Assembly: GCA_027257055.1 (NCBI GenBank) | Contig: JAPVLO010000522.1 | Location: forward strand, 1,054,001 to 1,118,000 | Length of the DNA: 64,000 bases | From: Cephalopachus bancanus | Lineage: Eukaryota; Chordata; Mammalia; Primates; Tarsiidae | Direction: 5' to 3' | In this document: positions 22,890 to 34,993 of the stretch, piece after piece | Layout: each line of letters opens with the position of its first letter | How positions within the stretch are numbered: position 1 is the first letter of the stretch | The notes under the pieces: generated by a model | What the model was told of the DNA's origin: nothing | What the model saw: only the letters and a program-made list of their open reading frames with translations | Database searches by the model: none | Position numbers and translations under genes: made by a program

Positions 22890-24475
22890 AAGCTGCAATT
22901 TTAGGTTCTTTTTTTTTAGGTCTTGAGGAGGATTTGATCTCCCAGTTGGAAAGGTAGGCCCACATCTGTGGGGTGAATGGTCCTGTTAGAAGCAAACTCA
23001 TAAGCAGAAGTTAATGTGAGTGCTGAGAATCTTAATATGTATGGCAGTGTTTCTTTTTAATTTTGTTCCCCACTGTCAGTTGTGGAGATATGATGACAAG
23101 TTGCATGACATGGCTTAGGTTTTATATATAACGTGGTATCTTGCTATCATAATCTAATCTGTCAGTCTTATGGTCCCTATTTTAACATTAAACTGTATGG
23201 ACTTAAGCCAGGAAAGAATTCAGGATTCAGTCCAAATTGTAGAAAATAACAAATACTCAAAAATAATGAGCAAGAGCATCTAATAACAGGTGTAGTTTCT
23301 TTTTAAACATAATTTTTCTCTCTAGTCCTCTATTTTTCTCAAGGACAAATCATAGTAGGGCCAATTTATTTGTAAAGTAGATTTTAGTTCTATTATACTT
23401 GGCCAGATTATTTGCATAAAGTACAGCAAGAATAATTATTTACCAATAGGCTCTTTTTAAACTGGCTTTACTGGAACTTTTTCATAAGGAATTTGAGATT
23501 AGACCTTTTAAAGCCACTTGAGCCCAGCCAAGGATTTATCTGAGCCTGTAAATACCTGTATGAATCGAATGAATTCCTCTCTTTTTGAGGTCCCCACATG
23601 ACTTGGGGTTCCCGGGCCTGTCAGAGAACAACATCCTTCACCCACCAAAAGTCAGGAGCCTTGCAAAGGGCTGACAAGGCACAAGGTCAGCCTTTCCAAG
23701 GGGCTTTTTATTGGCTCTTTCTAGATCTCAGTCTCAATTCCTCGAAGCAGTCTGCTTATATTTGAAATGTCATGCCTGTCAAAGCATTGGTAAAATAACC
23801 AGTGTCTCTGATTATGTCCTGTTAGAAAAGAAAATAGATTCTAATTGAACTTATGCAAATAACTATTTTTAATACAATTAGTTTTCAAATTCTGAAGAAA
23901 TCAGAAAGAAATATGCTTCAAATTTTGTTGATGAGAGTACATTTTACTGAATTGTTAAAAACTGCAAATAGAAGAAAATTTTGTTTCTTTGACTCTGAAA
24001 GGCAAAACAAAAAGAATCAGCTATATTCTGAATAAAAGGTCATAAGAAATTACTTTAGTCTTTAGTTCAGTTCATGCAGTTAATTAACACCTGCTCTGTA
24101 GCAATCCTCATGAACACATTTGCTCTTTGATGAGAGTCCTGGAATTTTTTCAAGTCTCATGGCACAGTCTCTAAAGTAACCAGAAACTTTCCTTGAAGAG
24201 TACCTGTCAGAGTCCTACAGCCAGTTATAAACCATTTCTTGAAAGGGATTAAGCAATAAATGTGGGTGACAGAAACCTTAAATTTGGTCTAATACACAAT
24301 TGGCAACAGAATTTGGTTATTTTTGTGGCACATAAAAATTAATACAATCATAATTACTACTGATAACATATACTTTGACATGCCAGAATTATAGGGCTCT
24401 CATATACTTAGTAACAACACAATAACACATAACCCAAAAGTCAATCACCATTTCATATTTAACAATGTTTTCTGT
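22890..24475. other. AT-rich intergenic sequence, no gene recognised
   Basis: 1.6 kb without long ORFs or recognisable genes. Its style resembles decayed retroelement or LTR sequence ('ttgaaagggattaagcaataaatgtgggtgac' near 24240) but I cannot assign it. Similar AT-rich filler continues between the Alus up to 30.2 kb. Confidence 0.4.
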
Positions 24476-24770
24476 TTTTTTTTTTTTTTTAGTTGGAACC
24501 TCTCATTCTGTCACCCTGGTTGGAGAGCAGTGGCACAATCATGGCCACCACAGCCTCGACCTGCTGGGCTCTGGTGATCCACCTCAGCCTTCCAAGTAGC
24601 TGGAACTACAGGCACATACCACCACTCCTGGCTAATTTTTTTATTTATTGTAGAGAGGAAGTCTCACCAAGTTGACCAAGCTGGTCTCGAATCCCTGGGC
24701 TCAGGAAGTCCTCTCACCTCCGCCTCCCAAAGTGCTGGGATTACAGACATGAGCCATCATGCATAGGTGT
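24476..24770 (-). mobile_element. Alu SINE
   Basis: An antisense dimer from TTAGTTGGAACCTCTCATTC to 'catgagccatcatgcatagg'; old and somewhat shortened. Confidence 0.85.
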
Positions 24771-24785
24771 TTCCTGTATAGTTTT

Positions 24786-25071
24786 TTTTTTTTTTTTTGA
24801 GTTAGAGTCTCACTCTGTCGCCCAGACTGGAGTGCAGTGACCGCTTCTGGCCACCGCAACCTCCACCTGCGGGGCTCCAGCGATCCTTCCGCCTCAGCCT
24901 TCCAAGTAGCCGGAATTACAGGCATGCGCTGCCACGCCCAGCTGACTTTTTGATTTATTGTAGAGATGAGGTCCCGCTGCCCAGGCGGGTCTCGAACCCA
25001 CGGGCTCAGGCAATTCACTCACCTCAGCCTCCCAAAGGCGTGGGATTACAGGCTGAGCCACCGAGCCCGGC
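24786..25071 (-). mobile_element. Alu, lineage-specific short inter-arm type, with target-site duplication
   Basis: Flanked by perfect 14-bp TCCTGTATAGTTTT at 24772-24785 and 25072-25085. Confidence 0.95.
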
Positions 25072-25183
25072 TCCTGTATAGTTTTAACATACCAAATAAG
25101 TCAAGTGAGTCTCTCTTGAATGAACTTCAGGAAACCAAATTTTTAAAAAACTCAGAGAAAAACTAAATTTAAAACCTAAAAGT

Positions 25184-25481
25184 TTAGCTGGACTCGATTG
25201 CTCAGCCTGTAATCCTGCGCCTTGGGAGGCTGAGGTGAGTGGATTGCCTGAGCCTGCGGGTTCGAGACCCGCCTGGGCAACTTGGCGAGACCTCATCTTT
25301 ACAATAAATCAAAAATTAACCGGGTGTGGTAGCATGCACCTGTACTTCCAACTACTTGGAAGGCTGAGGCAGAAGGATCACCAGAGCCCAGCAGGTCGAG
25401 GCTGCAGTGGCTGGGAGGTTCCACTGCACTCCAGTCTAGGCAACAGAGTGAGACTCCAACTCAAAAAAAAAAAAAAAAGAA
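25184..25481 (+). mobile_element. Alu, lineage-specific type
   Basis: A sense dimer with 'cctgcgggttcgagacccgcctgggcaacttggcgagacctc' and an A tail. Confidence 0.9.
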
Positions 25482-25861
25482 ACTTAAAATTTTGATACTG
25501 GAAAGCTTGTCAAATATCAAAGGTTTAAAACACTTGATATTATTAAGCAGGGTCACAGGTCAAAGTAAAAACCTTTACTCTGCTAGGAGATTCAGTTGTT
25601 TAAATATAAGATCTAGTAAAGACAGCCTGAGGCCAGCTGGATCTGTCTCCCTCTCTGACCCCTTTTCCCTGTAGTTTACTTGAAAAGGGTGAACAAAAGT
25701 CTTTTATTATCTCTTACTAATATGAAAATTTGTTCAGAAGAGAAAACCAAATGTTCTCTTTGAATAGTGTAGGCTTAATGTTAAAGATGATTTCAATAAG
25801 ATATAAATCTATTTAATCTTAATTTGACTATAAGATAAGATTTTGATAAACTCTAACTTCT

Positions 25862-26161
25862 TTCTTTCTTTTTTTTTTTTTTGAGTTGGAGTTTCACTCT
25901 GTCGCCCAGACTGGAGTGCAGTGGCCGCTCCTGGCCACCGCAGCCTCTACCTGCTGGGCTCCGGAGATCCTTCCACCTCAGCCTTCCAAGTAGCTGGAAC
26001 TACAGGCACGTGCTACCACGCCTGGCTAATTTTTTGATTTATTGTAGAGATGAGGTCTCACCAAGTTGCCCAGGTGGGTCTCGAACCTGCAGGCTCAGGC
26101 AATCCACTCACCTCAGCCTCCCAAGGCGTGGGATTATGGGCTGAGCCACCAAGCCCAGCTT
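25862..26161 (-). mobile_element. Alu with target-site duplication
   Basis: Flanked by perfect 13-bp AACTCTAACTTCT at 25849-25861 and 26162-26174. Confidence 0.95.
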
Positions 26162-26174
26162 AACTCTAACTTCT

Positions 26175-26630
26175 GGCAGTTTTTCTATTAGAAAACAGAC
26201 TCCAAGAAAACCCCATTATTTTGATGCAAGGGTCCAGATGTTGGCCCTGCATTGGTATGCTTTTGATATTACTGTTTCATTAGTAGACAAACTCTGAGTT
26301 AATTCTATCTCTCAAAATCGGCCCTTACAAGCTTTGCCCACCTCTTCTGTGATAGTCCTTGGGCCTGGAGGGATTGAATAGCTTCAATGTCTGGCCCTGT
26401 GGCTCACAAAGACAGTTCTTTTTAATTGTTGCCTTCTCTTGGGTTTGAAGATGAGGCCCCAACTGGTGTGATTTAGCAGGAATCACTGCCTTTTTTAGAC
26501 CCAGGAGCCAAAGTCCTCTAACTTAACAGCACAAGGATTAGTTAATAGGACCTTTGTAAAAGGTGTAAGAAGTCTTAGAACATTCGATAAAAACAGAACC
26601 ACAGATCATTGTAAAATGATAGTTACTCCT
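26175..26630. other. Intergenic sequence, nothing recognised
   Basis: Continuous with the AT-rich filler of 23-30 kb. No ORF over 60 codons, no RNA gene seen. Confidence 0.3.
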
Positions 26631-26925
26631 TTTTTTTTTTTTTGAGTCAGAGTCTCACTTTGTCACCCAGGTTGGAATACAGTGACATGCTCATGTCCAC
26701 CACAGCCTCGACCTGCTGGGCTCAGGAGATCCTTCTACCTTAGCCTTCCAAGTAGCTGGAACTACAGGCATGCGCCACCACGCCCAGCTAATTTTTTGGT
26801 TTATTGTAGAGACGAGGTCTCACCAAGTTGCCCAGGCGGGTCTCGAACCCGTGGGCTCAGGCAGTCCTCTCGCCTCTGCTTCACAAAGTGCTGGGATTAT
26901 AGGCATGAGCCACCACACCCGGCCT
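26631..26925 (-). mobile_element. Alu SINE
   Basis: An antisense dimer from GAGTCAGAGTCTCACTTTG to 'gagccaccacacccggcc'. Confidence 0.9.
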
Positions 26926-27178
26926 GATAGTTATTCATTAATCAAAAGAATAACTTTTTGGTTATCAGAAACTTTCAAAGCAATACAGAAAATTATATGG
27001 ATGCAAAAACCTAAGTTTTTTTAAAAAGCTGTTTTCCTAATGATCAAAAACCTGATGATGATAGCATAGGAATTATCTTGATAAATGTAAAATCTGATTT
27101 TAGGCTATTTACTTAGTGGCAGAGGAAGACCTTCTGCCGAATGCATTTAGGTACCCTGGAAGTTAAAGCTGACAAAAA

Positions 27179-27453
27179 AGCTGGGCTTGGTGGCTCAGCC
27201 TGTAATCCCACACCTTTGGGAGGCTGACTGAGGTGAGTGGATTTCCTGAGCATACTGGTTCGAGACCCGCCCGGGCAACTTGGTGAGACCTCATCTCTAC
27301 AATAAATCAAAAATTAGCCGGGCGTGGTAGCATGCGCCTGTGGTTCCAGCTGCTTGGATGGCTGAGGCGGAAGGATTGCCGGAGCCCAGCAGGTCAAGGC
27401 TGACAGAGTGAGTCCAGGTGACAGAGTGAGACTCCAACTTAAAAAAAAAAAAA
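27179..27453 (+). mobile_element. Alu with target-site duplication
   Basis: Flanked by AAAGCTGACAAAAA at 27165-27178 and 27454-27467. Part of the right arm is missing ('gctgacagagtgagtccaggtgacagagtgag'). Confidence 0.95.
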
Positions 27454-27940
27454 AAAGCTGACAAAAAGGGCAATTGAGTTAAGAAGACACAGAAAGGGCG
27501 TCCAAGGTTGTGAATACAACAGGAAATATATGACTCTTCGCAACAGCATGAGGTTTTCTGGTTGCATGGAACCATTCAGACTTTCCAAGAAATGCCAAGA
27601 GAGCAGAATCATGTTACACTGGAGGTAAACTACTTCTTTAGATCTCCGTGATTAAACATGGAACATCAGGCCACAGCACCCATTAGACTTGGAGGGAGCT
27701 CAAAAAGCGACAGGCTGGAGGGAGAGAATGATCATCTTCAGGGGAGAAAAAGCTGAAAGCTACACACACTACAAGTGACACTTCTGAGATATGAGTAAGA
27801 GAAGTTTTAAAATAGAAACGGGTTACAGAATTTAAAATCAGAACCTCATAATTGTATTAAGAGGAAATCAGTCTTTTGAGAAAACCTTGTTTTAACAAAG
27901 GAGACCAATACCCAAAAACAATTAAAATAATGTCCTTTTG

Positions 27941-28222
27941 TCAGGCTTGGTGGCTCAGCCTGTAATCCCATGCCTTTGGGAGGCTGAGGTGAGTGGATTG
28001 CCTGAGCCCACGGGTTCGAGACCCGCCTGGGCAGGCGAGACCTCATCTCTACAATAAATCAGAAATTAACCGGGCATGGTATAGTGCGCGCCTATAGTTC
28101 CAGCTACTTGGAAGACTGAGGCGAAGGATCGCCAAAGCCCAGCAGGTCGAGGCTGCGGTGGCCGGAAGCGGCCACTGCACTCCAGTCTGGGCGACAGAGT
28201 GGACTCCAACTCAAAAAAAAAT
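27941..28222 (+). mobile_element. Alu with target-site duplication
   Basis: Flanked by near-identical AAAATAATGTCCTTTT (before) and AAAACAATGTCCTTTT (after). It carries a tRNA-like A box TGGCTCAGCCTG (27951-27962) and B box GGTTCGAGACC (28013-28023). Confidence 0.95.
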
Positions 28223-28429
28223 AAAACAATGTCCTTTTAATTATAACCAACATAATCATATACAGAATTCCTTCCATAATTCCCTTTCATGACTCTTATC
28301 ACAACTTTTAAGTTGTACTTGGACTTTCTGATTTCCTTTATATTTCTTTATGACATTCCTTAACAAAAATGTATCATTAGATGCATAAATTTTTACATCT
28401 GTCTCTTATTCATTAGTTTTCTTTTTTTT

Positions 28430-28740
28430 CTCTTTTTTTGAGTTGGAGTCTCACTCCATCGCCGGCTGCAGTGCAGTGGCATACTCCATCACCCAGGCTG
28501 CAGTGCAGTGGCATGCTCACTTCGACCTGCTGGGTTCAGGTGATCTTTCCACCTCAGCCTTCCAAGTAGCCAGAATCACAGGTGCGTGCTATTACGGCCG
28601 GATAATTTTTTATTTTTATTGTAGGGAACAGGTCTCACCAAGTTGTCTGAGCTGGTCACCAACCCACAGGCTCAGGCAATCCACTCGCCTCGTTCTCCCA
28701 AAGTGTTGGAATTACAGACTGAACCACTGAACCCAGCTGG
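28430..28740 (-). mobile_element. Alu with an internal duplication
   Basis: An antisense dimer in which the start of the right arm is duplicated: ACTCCATCGCCGGCTGCAG and ACTCCATCACCCAGGCTGCAG repeat about 37 bases apart. Confidence 0.85.
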
Positions 28741-28883
28741 TTTTTTTTTTCCCCTATATGTAACTATTAAATAACCTCTAGATTGCATAAAATTATTTTT
28801 CTTATCAAAACCTGTATCTGATCCTACCATTTAATATATAGAATTATGCATTAATTCGAATATTTATTTATTTATTTATTTTG

Positions 28884-29160
28884 GGTTGGAGTCTCTGTTG
28901 CCCACGCTGGAGTGCAGTGGCACGCACACGGCCACTGCAACCTTGACCTACTGGGCTCAGGCAATCTTTCCACTTCAGCCTTCCAAAGTAGCTAGGACTA
29001 CAGGCATGTGCCATCACATCAGCTCATTTTTCTTGATTTATTGTAGTGATGAGGTGTCGCCAAGTTGCCCAGGCTGGTCTCGAACCTGTGGACTCAGGCA
29101 ATCCTCTCACTTCAGCTTCCCAAAGTGCTGGGATTATAGGCATGAGCCACTGAGCCCGGC
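28884..29160 (-). mobile_element. Alu SINE
   Basis: An antisense dimer preceded by an ATTT repeat; ends 'gagccactgagcccggc'. Confidence 0.9.
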
Positions 29161-29184
29161 ATTTATTTATCTATCTATCTGTTT

Positions 29185-29481
29185 ATTTTTTTATTATTAT
29201 TTTGGCTTGGTCTCACTCTGTCACCTAGGTTGAAGTGCAATGGTATGCTGCCCACAGCCACTGCAGCCTTGACCTGCTGGACTCAGATCATCCTTCTACT
29301 TCAGCCTCCCAAGTAGTGGGACCACAGGTGTGCGTCACCACACCCAGCTAATTTTTTGGTTGATAGTATTGACAAGGTCTTGCCAAGTTGCCCAGTCTGG
29401 TCTCGAACCCATGGGCTCAGGCAATCCTCTCACCTCTGCTTGCCAAAGTGCTGGGATTATAGGCGTGAGCCACTGTGCCCA
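29185..29481 (-). mobile_element. Alu SINE
   Basis: An antisense dimer, 'ggcttggtctcactctgtcacc' to 'gagccactgtgcccag'. Confidence 0.9.
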
Positions 29482-29495
29482 GCCAGAATTCTTTT

Positions 29496-29780
29496 TTTTT
29501 TTGAGTTGGAGTCTCACTCTATCACCCAGACTGGAGTGCAGTGGCCGCTCCCGGCCACCGCAGCCTTGACCTGCTGGGCTCCGGCGATCCTTCCACCTCA
29601 ACCTTCCAAGTAACTGGAACTACAGGCATGCGCTACCATGCCCGGATAATTTTTGATTTACTGTAGAGATGAGGTCTCACCAAGTTGCCCAGGCAGATCT
29701 CGAACCCACAGGCTCAGGCAGTCCACTCACCTCAGCCTCCCAAAGGTGCGGGATTACAGGCTGAGCCACTGAGCCTGGCT
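29496..29780 (-). mobile_element. Alu with target-site duplication at the edge of another Alu
   Basis: Flanked by perfect 14-bp GCCAGAATTCTTTT at 29482-29495 and 29781-29794. Confidence 0.95.
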
Positions 29781-29794
29781 GCCAGAATTCTTTT

Positions 29795-30224
29795 AAATTT
29801 TTAAGAACTTTAAATTTTAGTGAAAGCCTAGGAAGCAAGAATTCCTAAACTGTCAGATGTTATTGTTTTATAATGAGACAATTCTATAATTTTAGAAACA
29901 TTTCCCCATATCACAACCCTTTCCCAACTGAAAGTGACCCAGACGTCTAACGAGCATCCAAAACAATTGCAAGATCTCAAATCATGCAAAGCCTCACCTG
30001 TAAGCACATATCTCATTTATATGTTCTCAGTTCACTCTTAGCAGCTTACTTAGATTACTTATGAAAATTAAGATATTAGGTAAAGCTAGTCATTATTTCA
30101 AGTTATTTCCTAGTTAACCATTTTCTCAAAGCCTGTGAACATCAGGTGTTCACATGGCTAAAGTTTGTTTGCCCTGATGGACAATCCAATAAATACTGTG
30201 GACCAAAATTTGGGTAAAGCAGTT
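29795..30224. other. AT-rich intergenic sequence, nothing recognised
   Basis: No ORF, RNA gene or recognisable transposon seen. Confidence 0.3.
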
Positions 30225-30366
30225 TGATTTTTTTTTTTTTTTTAATTGTAGAGACATGTCTTGCCATGTTGCCCAAGCTGGTCTCAAGCCAGTGGACTCA
30301 GGCAATCCTCTCGCCTCCGCTTCCCAAAGTGCTGGAATTACCAGGCATGAGCCACCACACCCAGCT
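30225..30366 (-). mobile_element. Free Alu left monomer (FLAM-like)
   Basis: A single left arm with its own poly-T (antisense poly-A) stretch, and no right arm. Confidence 0.8.
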
Positions 30367-30491
30367 AAGCAGTGTGGTTTTAAAGAATTTTTTTCACCTT
30401 TCTTTTTTCCTCTTTTTCCATTTTAAATTAGTTTTTAATGTTTACATTTTAGCTAGAACTGGCTCAACTATGTAGGAAAAATAAAACCTCT

Positions 30492-30785
30492 GGGGGCGTG
30501 CAGTGGCTCACTCCTGTAATCTCAGCACTTTGGGAGGCCAACGCAGGAGGATCACTTGAGGCCAGGAGTTTGAGACCAGCTTGGGCAACATAGCAAGACC
30601 CTATCTCTACAAAAAAATTAAAAACTTAGCTGGGTGTGATGGCATGAGCCTGGAGTCCCAGATGCTCACGATGCTGAGGCAGAAGGATGTCTGAACTCAG
30701 GAGGTTGAGGCTGCAGTGAGCTGTGATTGTGCCACTACACTCCAGACTGGTGACAGAGTGAGATTCTCACTCAGGAAAACAAAAA
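30492..30785 (+). mobile_element. AluJ-like SINE
   Basis: A full sense dimer of ordinary AluJ type; the 5' end reads GGGGGCGTGCAGTGGCTCAC. Confidence 0.9.
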
Positions 30786-31925
30786 ATCTCCAAATAACCT
30801 TGAAACAGTGAATCTTACCTCAACACTGGTGACAGAAGAGGAAAGAGAGAAATAGCCAGAGAGCTTTAGGGGAGTCTACTCCATTCTAGTTCAGGCTCAC
30901 CATTTGAGTTCTGGGTTTTCCTTGCTTTAATGTTCCCATCAGTTGTTAAATGTGCATAGAAACAGACCATAAACCAGCTGTATTTCCAGAACACCTGGCA
31001 TGCCTTCCGGGGTAATAGAGTCACAGAGTAGGGGTCCTGATGTGGCTCTTTGAGCTATGGCTGCCATGTTTTCCTAAGGTTTGGCCCCCTCCCCTACCTT
31101 GAGGAGGTGAATCTTCTCTCCCTCTAATTTACTGTTTAAATAAACTGTATGTTCTAATCTAAAAAATAAAAAGAATAGGGGTCCTGTCAGTCATTTTCCA
31201 GGGAGAGATGGATGCAGACACAAACACAGTTGTAGCCGGGTAGTGGCTCAGCCCGATGCCCACCAAGGGTACTGGGTGAAGGCCCTGAGACCCTGTCTCA
31301 CCTATGGCCCCATGAGCAGCTGAGTCCAAGGGAGCAGAACACAAATGACATCACAGATCAGACAGGCTTTCCAGGTGCACTTCTGGTTGACCTACCCAGG
31401 TCTCTCAAGCTTGTAGGCTTCCCAGAGATCACCTTCCTCACACTAAGAAATGTAGTAGGCAGTTGGGACCAGGAAGGGGAGAGAAGGGAGATTCCCTGAG
31501 ACAAAGGCTCTATAGCTGCCCAAAATCCCTGAAGCCCCAACCATGGGGCCAGCAAGCCACAAGCAGCTAATGAGCAGGTAGTGCCAGGGACGGCTACTGC
31601 CCAGCCAGGGGTTAAAACCAGGCACAAGCAGGCAGGCCCAGCACCTGCAGGGCTCAGCTCCCAGCATGGGCCACCATATGTTGCCAATAGCAGGTTCTAC
31701 TCATGACTTGCAGGCCAGAATAAACAAGCATGAGGTGTCATACAAGTGAAGCTGCCTACATAAAATTAATATCGAGCGATAGAAGAGACCTGAGCCCTGA
31801 AGAGTGGTAGCTGTGATTACAATGAACACATCTGGAGTTTCTAAGTTGCTTTTACTGTAGAGAGCAATTGATTATCTTCATGTCCTGATCCCTGAGAATG
31901 AGGGAAGCATATATTCCCTTAAACA
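30786..31925. other. Unassigned intergenic sequence, possibly LTR-derived
   Basis: Mixed-composition sequence with an AATAAA near 31140 and short ORFs (longest 109 codons on the minus strand at 31358-31687). No protein family recognised; an old LTR is one possibility. Confidence 0.3.
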
Positions 31926-32225
31926 GGGCCTGCCGGGTGTGGTGGCTCACGCCTGTCATCCCAATACTTTGGGAGGCAGAGGCAAGAGGATTGCCTGAGC
32001 CCAGGGGTTTGCGATCAGCTTGGACATTTTGGCTAGTCCTCGTCTCTGCCATAAATTAAAAAATGAGCCAGGTGTGGTGGTGCGTGCCTGTGGTTTCGGC
32101 TACTTGGAAGGCTGAAGCGGAAGGACAACCTGAGCCCAGTAAGTCAAGGCTGTGGTGGCCGTGAGTGTGTCACTGCACTCCAGCCTGGGCAACAGAGTGA
32201 GATTCCAACTAAAAACAAACAAAGC
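31926..32225 (+). mobile_element. Alu SINE
   Basis: A full sense dimer ending 'gtgagattccaactaaaaac'. Confidence 0.9.
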
Positions 32226-32384
32226 CAGTGGGCCTAAGACGGCATAGACCTCATTGAGGACATCAGCAGAGGTTGAAGGACAAAAGTGGCGCCAGTCTCC
32301 AGGGATCCCACCTCCCCTCACCTTCCTCCTAAACTGCCTCTACGATGGCCTACAGCCCAGGGACAGCAGCTGATGGTCATGGGA

Positions 32385-32808
32385 CTTGCTTTATAGGCGG
32401 CATCTATTGCGAAAGCTTGAATGGTTTTGAGGCCTTAGACTTTGTACTCTGAGAGACCTGAGGCCCCACTTGGAGCCCAGAACACACCCAGGAAGCTGGC
32501 TCCACTGGTCTGTGATGCTACTCTCAGAAACTGGCTCTGCAACCTGAAGACAGTTTCTGAACTGCAGTTTCTGCAACCTGAAGACCCCCTGTGGTGTCAT
32601 CAACCATCATCATCCCTAGCCCCTTGCCCACCAAATTCTCTTTAAAAACTTAAGCCTCTGCATTCTCACGGAGGCTGATTTGAGAAATATCTCCTGTCCT
32701 CGCTCACTCAGCTGCTTTGCAATAATTAACTCTTTCTCTACTCTAATGGTTGCATCAGTCTTGGTTTTTCTGGGCAGTGGGTGTCGGAACCCATTCTGGC
32801 TGTAACAC
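32385..32808 (+). mobile_element. Probable solo LTR fragment (endogenous retrovirus, class I-like)
   Basis: It has the look of an LTR 3' half: 'ctctttaaaaacttaagcctctgcattctcacggaggctgatttgag', then CTGCTTTGCAATAATTAACTC and a final 'gtcggaacccattctggctgtaaca' ending in CA. No internal retroviral genes lie next to it. Confidence 0.45.
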
Positions 32809-32892
32809 AGGAAGGTGACTTTATTCTCAAAACTCACAGATGGGTGATGTCTCAAAGGAAAACATTTCCCATTTTTAAATGTTGCATTTTTC

Positions 32893-33035
32893 TTTAGATT
32901 TTTTTTTTTTATTTAAATAGAAATGGGCTCTCACTATGTTGCCTAGACAGGTCTCAATCTCCTGGGCTTAAGTGATCCTCCCACCTCAGCCTCCCAAAGT
33001 GCTGAGATTTCAGGCATGAGCTTCTGCACCCATCC
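32893..33035 (-). mobile_element. Free Alu left monomer
   Basis: A single antisense left arm with a T stretch; degraded 5' end 'gcatgagcttctgcacccatcc'. Confidence 0.8.
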
Positions 33036-33240
33036 GATGGTTATCCTGAATTGTTGGTTCCCTGGAGAGCTGGTCCATACTGTCCTGATTGCAGCCAGGC
33101 TATAGATTAATTGCTGCCAGGTGACCTCTAAACAGTGGAGAATTCTGTCTCCTCACTCTGTTATTCTGAGGTCAGCCTCTGGAATTTATCAAGGAAGTAC
33201 ACTATTAGATTAGAAAGGGGAAAAAAATCTTTAAAATACA
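33036..33240 (-). repeat. Unassigned dispersed repeat, copy 2 (inverted)
   Basis: The reverse complement matches the copy at 21255-21490: 'ccagctctccagggaaccaacaattcagg', 'attaatctatagcctggctgcaatcaggac', 'gacagaattctccactgttta'. Confidence 0.7.
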
Positions 33241-34052
33241 GGTGAAGAAAGAAAAAGGCTTAAAACTGTTTCTTAAAAGCTAAAATGGAAATTTTTGGTT
33301 ACCATGTTAGATTTACCAAAGAAAAAGTTGCAAAGATAACACTGAGTCAGGGATACTTTATACTCAGTTTCTTCTACTGCTGTCATTTCACATTGCCATG
33401 GTTTATTTGTCACTAAGAAAATGGCATTAGTGCCTTGCTATTAACAAAAACCCGGGCTTTATTTATTTACCCACTTTTCCTACTAACATTATTTTTTGTG
33501 CCAGACACCATATTGCATTTTCCTTTTACCTGCTATATTTAAGATGGGTTTCTTGTAGGTACCATGTAATTGGATTTTGCTTTTTAATTTATTTATATTT
33601 ATGTATTTAGAGTCAGCGTCTCGCCCTGTCTCCCAGGCTGGAGTACAGTGGCACAATCATGGCTCACCACAGTCTCAGCCTCCTGGGCTCAGATGATCCT
33701 TCTACCTTTGTCTCCCGAATAGCTGGGACTACAGGCACACACCACATGACCGGCTAATTTTGTTTTATGACTTTTTTTTTAAATTATAAAGATGTGGACT
33801 ACAATTCAGGTTAGGTATACAAATGTTGATTATGCAGGTACCCTTGCTGATAAGGTATGTTCCTCCCTCCTCTAGTAGTTCCCCTCAACTGTCAATCCCA
33901 CCCCCTCTTCCCTGACAGTTTCCCTCTACTGCCAATCCCTTTCTTATAGTATTATAATTGTTCAAGGTCTGCTTATGAGTGAGAACATATGGTACCCTGT
34001 TCTTTGTTTCTGTGATAGATCAGTGAGTATGGTTGACTTTAAATCCATCCAA

Positions 34053-34347
34053 GCCGGGCTTGGTGGCTCAGCCTGTAATCTCGCACCTTTGGGAGGCTGA
34101 GGTGAGTGGATTGCCTGAGCCCGTGGGTTCGAGACCCGCCCGGGCAGGCGAGACCTCATCTCTACAATAAAATTTAAAAATTAGCCGGGCGTGGTAGCGC
34201 ACGCCTGTAATTCCGGCTACTCGGAAGGCTGAGGCGGAAGGATTGCTGGAGCCCAGCAGGCCGAGGCTGCGGTGGCCGGGAGCGGCCACTGCACCCCAGT
34301 CTGGGCGACAGAGTGAGACTCCAACTCAAAAACAAAAAAAAACAACA
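34053..34347 (+). mobile_element. Alu, first of a tandem pair sharing a target site
   Basis: Preceded by AAATCCATCCAA (34041-34052) and followed by a near copy AAATTCCATCTAA (34349-34361). Confidence 0.95.
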
Positions 34348-34361
34348 AAAATTCCATCTAA

Positions 34362-34636
34362 GCTGGGCTCGGTGGCTCAACCTATAATCCCGTGCCTTTG
34401 GGAGGCTGAGGTGAGTGGATTGCCTGAGCCCGCGGGTTCGAGACCCGCCTGGGCAGCAAGACCTCACCTCTACAATAAATAAAAAAATCAGCCGAGCGTG
34501 GTAGCGCGTGCCTGTAATTCCGGCTACTTGGAAGGCTGAGGTGGAAGGATCACCGGAGCCCAGGTGGCCGGGAACGGCCACTGCACTCCAGTCTGGGCGA
34601 CAGAGTGCGACTCCAACTCAAAAAAAAAAGAAAAAG
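34362..34636 (+). mobile_element. Alu, second of a tandem pair sharing a target site
   Basis: Short inter-arm type ('gcctgggcagcaagacctc'). Followed by AAATCCATCCAA (34637-34648), identical to the flank before the first Alu. Part of the right arm is missing. Confidence 0.95.
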
Positions 34637-34864
34637 AAATCCATCCAAGTTGCTGCAAAGTCCATGTTTGTCCTTCTTTATGGCTGCATAATATTCCATT
34701 GTGTATATGTACCACATTTTTTTTATCCAGTCCCACTTCGATGGGCAGCATGGTTGGTTCCATGTTTTTGCTATTGTGACTAGAGCTGCAGCAAACATAT
34801 GTGTACAGGTATCTTTTTGCCTGGCTAATTTTTAAAAAAAATTTATGTAGAGACAAGGTCTTGA

Positions 34865-34993
<129 letters not shown>

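Larger units (their letters stand above)
33764..34821 (-). mobile_element. L1 3'-end fragment, antisense
   Basis: Diagnostic text: 'gcttatgagtgagaacatatggt' and, after the Alus, 'ttctttatggctgcataatattccattgtgtatatgtaccacat' and 'gctattgtgactagagctgcagcaaacatatgtgtacaggt'. Two Alus are inserted at 34053-34636. Confidence 0.9.

Noticed and set aside
22890..24475. Possible processed pseudogene
   Set aside because: No frame shows protein-like sequence and there is no poly-A tail with matching flanking duplication.
27951..28023. Possible tRNA gene from matching A and B boxes
   Set aside because: The boxes belong to an Alu left arm; no cloverleaf or anticodon stem can be drawn.
31358..31687. 109-codon minus-strand ORF
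   Set aside because: Unrecognised, isolated, no splice or promoter context; probably repeat-derived.
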